64,000 bases of DNA from Sphingomonas sp. NBWT7 (GTDB lineage Bacteria; Pseudomonadota; Alphaproteobacteria; Sphingomonadales; Sphingomonadaceae): positions 3,034,001 through 3,098,000 of the forward strand of contig NZ_CP043639.1 in NCBI RefSeq assembly GCF_014217605.1, given 5' to 3'. This document shows, piece by piece, positions 63,647 through 64,000 of the stretch. The stretch's first letter is position 1, and each line of letters starts with the position of its first letter. The notes under the pieces are model-generated. The model was not told the DNA's origin and made no database searches. It saw only the letters and a program-made list of their open reading frames with translations. The position numbers and the translations under genes were made by a program.

Positions 63647-64000
63647 ATGAACTTGAACGGACTCGATATCGCGGTGCTGACCGCCGTCGGCGGCAGCGCG
63701 CTGCTCGGGCTGAAGCGCGGGTTCGTCACCGAAGTGCTGGCGCTGTTCGCCTGGGTCGCGGTCGTCTTCGCGGTGAAGATCTTCCACCTGCCGCTGGCGA
63801 AGGCGCTCACCGCGCCGATCGGCACCGCATCGGGCGCGGCGTCGCTCGCCTTCGTGCTGCTCGGCGGTGCGACCTACGTGCTCGGGCGGATCATCGCCAA
63901 TGCGGTCGGCGGGCGGGTGCGCTCGTCGGTGCTGGGGCCGGTGGATCGCGCGCTCGGCTTCGGCTTCGGCGCGCTGAAGGGGCTGATCCTCGCCAGCCTC
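63647..64000 (+). CDS. CvpA family membrane protein, cut by window end
   Basis: The first 118 codons: 'NLNGLDIAVLTAVGGSALLG' and 'LKRGFVTEVLALFAWVAVVF' followed by more hydrophobic segments and 'GPVDRALGFGFGALKGLI'. This is the CvpA (colicin V production) family pattern, with the typical 'GLKRGFV' and 'VDRxLGxxFG' motifs. The stop lies beyond the window. CvpA is linked to purF in many genomes; I cannot see whether purF follows. Confidence 0.85.
   Translation, partial: MNLNGLDIAVLTAVGGSALLGLKRGFVTEVLALFAWVAVVFAVKIFHLPLAKALTAPIGTASGAASLAFVLLGGATYVLGRIIANAVGGRVRSSVLGPVDRALGFGFGALKGLILASL

Overview
The window reads as the chromosome of a Sphingomonas-like alphaproteobacterium (order Sphingomonadales). 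The evidence is the high GC content, the family-level protein content (HWE histidine kinases, NDUFA12, the rpmF-plsX-fabH-ihfA-merR cluster, sphingomonad-type TonB-dependent receptor), alphaproteobacterial SOS boxes of the form GTTC-N7-GTTC, and an EcfG-type stress promoter. Species cannot be decided from the sequence alone.

The left part (1 to about 24.8 kb) is accessory in character. It holds many short proteins of unknown function, dispersed GTCCGCTT/AAGCGGAC repeats that I do not see in the right part, and relics of broken genes: a frameshifted subtilase tail fused to the end of a diguanylate cyclase gene (2.5-3.0 kb), and a ferredoxin fragment joined out of frame to a GMC oxidoreductase tail (17.6-17.9 kb). 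Two signalling modules each pair an HWE-type kinase with a Crp/Fnr-type regulator (5.1-7.0 kb and 12.7-16.7 kb). The kinase of the first lacks the phospho-accepting histidine. The second also carries a single-domain response regulator. From 20.6 to 24.0 kb lies a phage-type DNA packaging set (ParB-methyltransferase, DUF5681 protein, terminase large subunit) with no portal, capsid or integrase gene, close to a tRNA-Ser gene.

The right part (24.7 to 64 kb) is mostly ordinary core genome. In order: a secreted peptidyl-prolyl isomerase; an alpha/beta hydrolase; a 'ligase-associated' DNA repair set (MBL exonuclease, DEXH helicase, PdeM phosphoesterase) without its ligase; two secreted or exported peptidase-like genes; the rpmF-plsX-fabH-ihfA-merR operon for L32, phospholipid and fatty-acid initiation and IHF; a radical SAM/phosphoesterase operon; an EcfG-promoted DUF4142 gene; an arylesterase; katG; a TonB-dependent receptor; a GST; a GGDEF-EAL protein; tRNA-Trp; secE-nusG; a CPBP protease; glpX; a fatty acyl-AMP ligase; recX; a double cold-shock protein; DUF192; NDUFA12; DUF2155; aat; a Y-family polymerase with two SOS boxes; radA; and the start of a cvpA-like gene cut by the window end.

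The candidates most worth testing are the orphan packaging set by tRNA-Ser, the paired kinase-Crp modules with one histidine-less kinase, the ligase-less repair set, and the tandem SOS boxes. I saw no CRISPR array, no rRNA and no intact insertion sequence.
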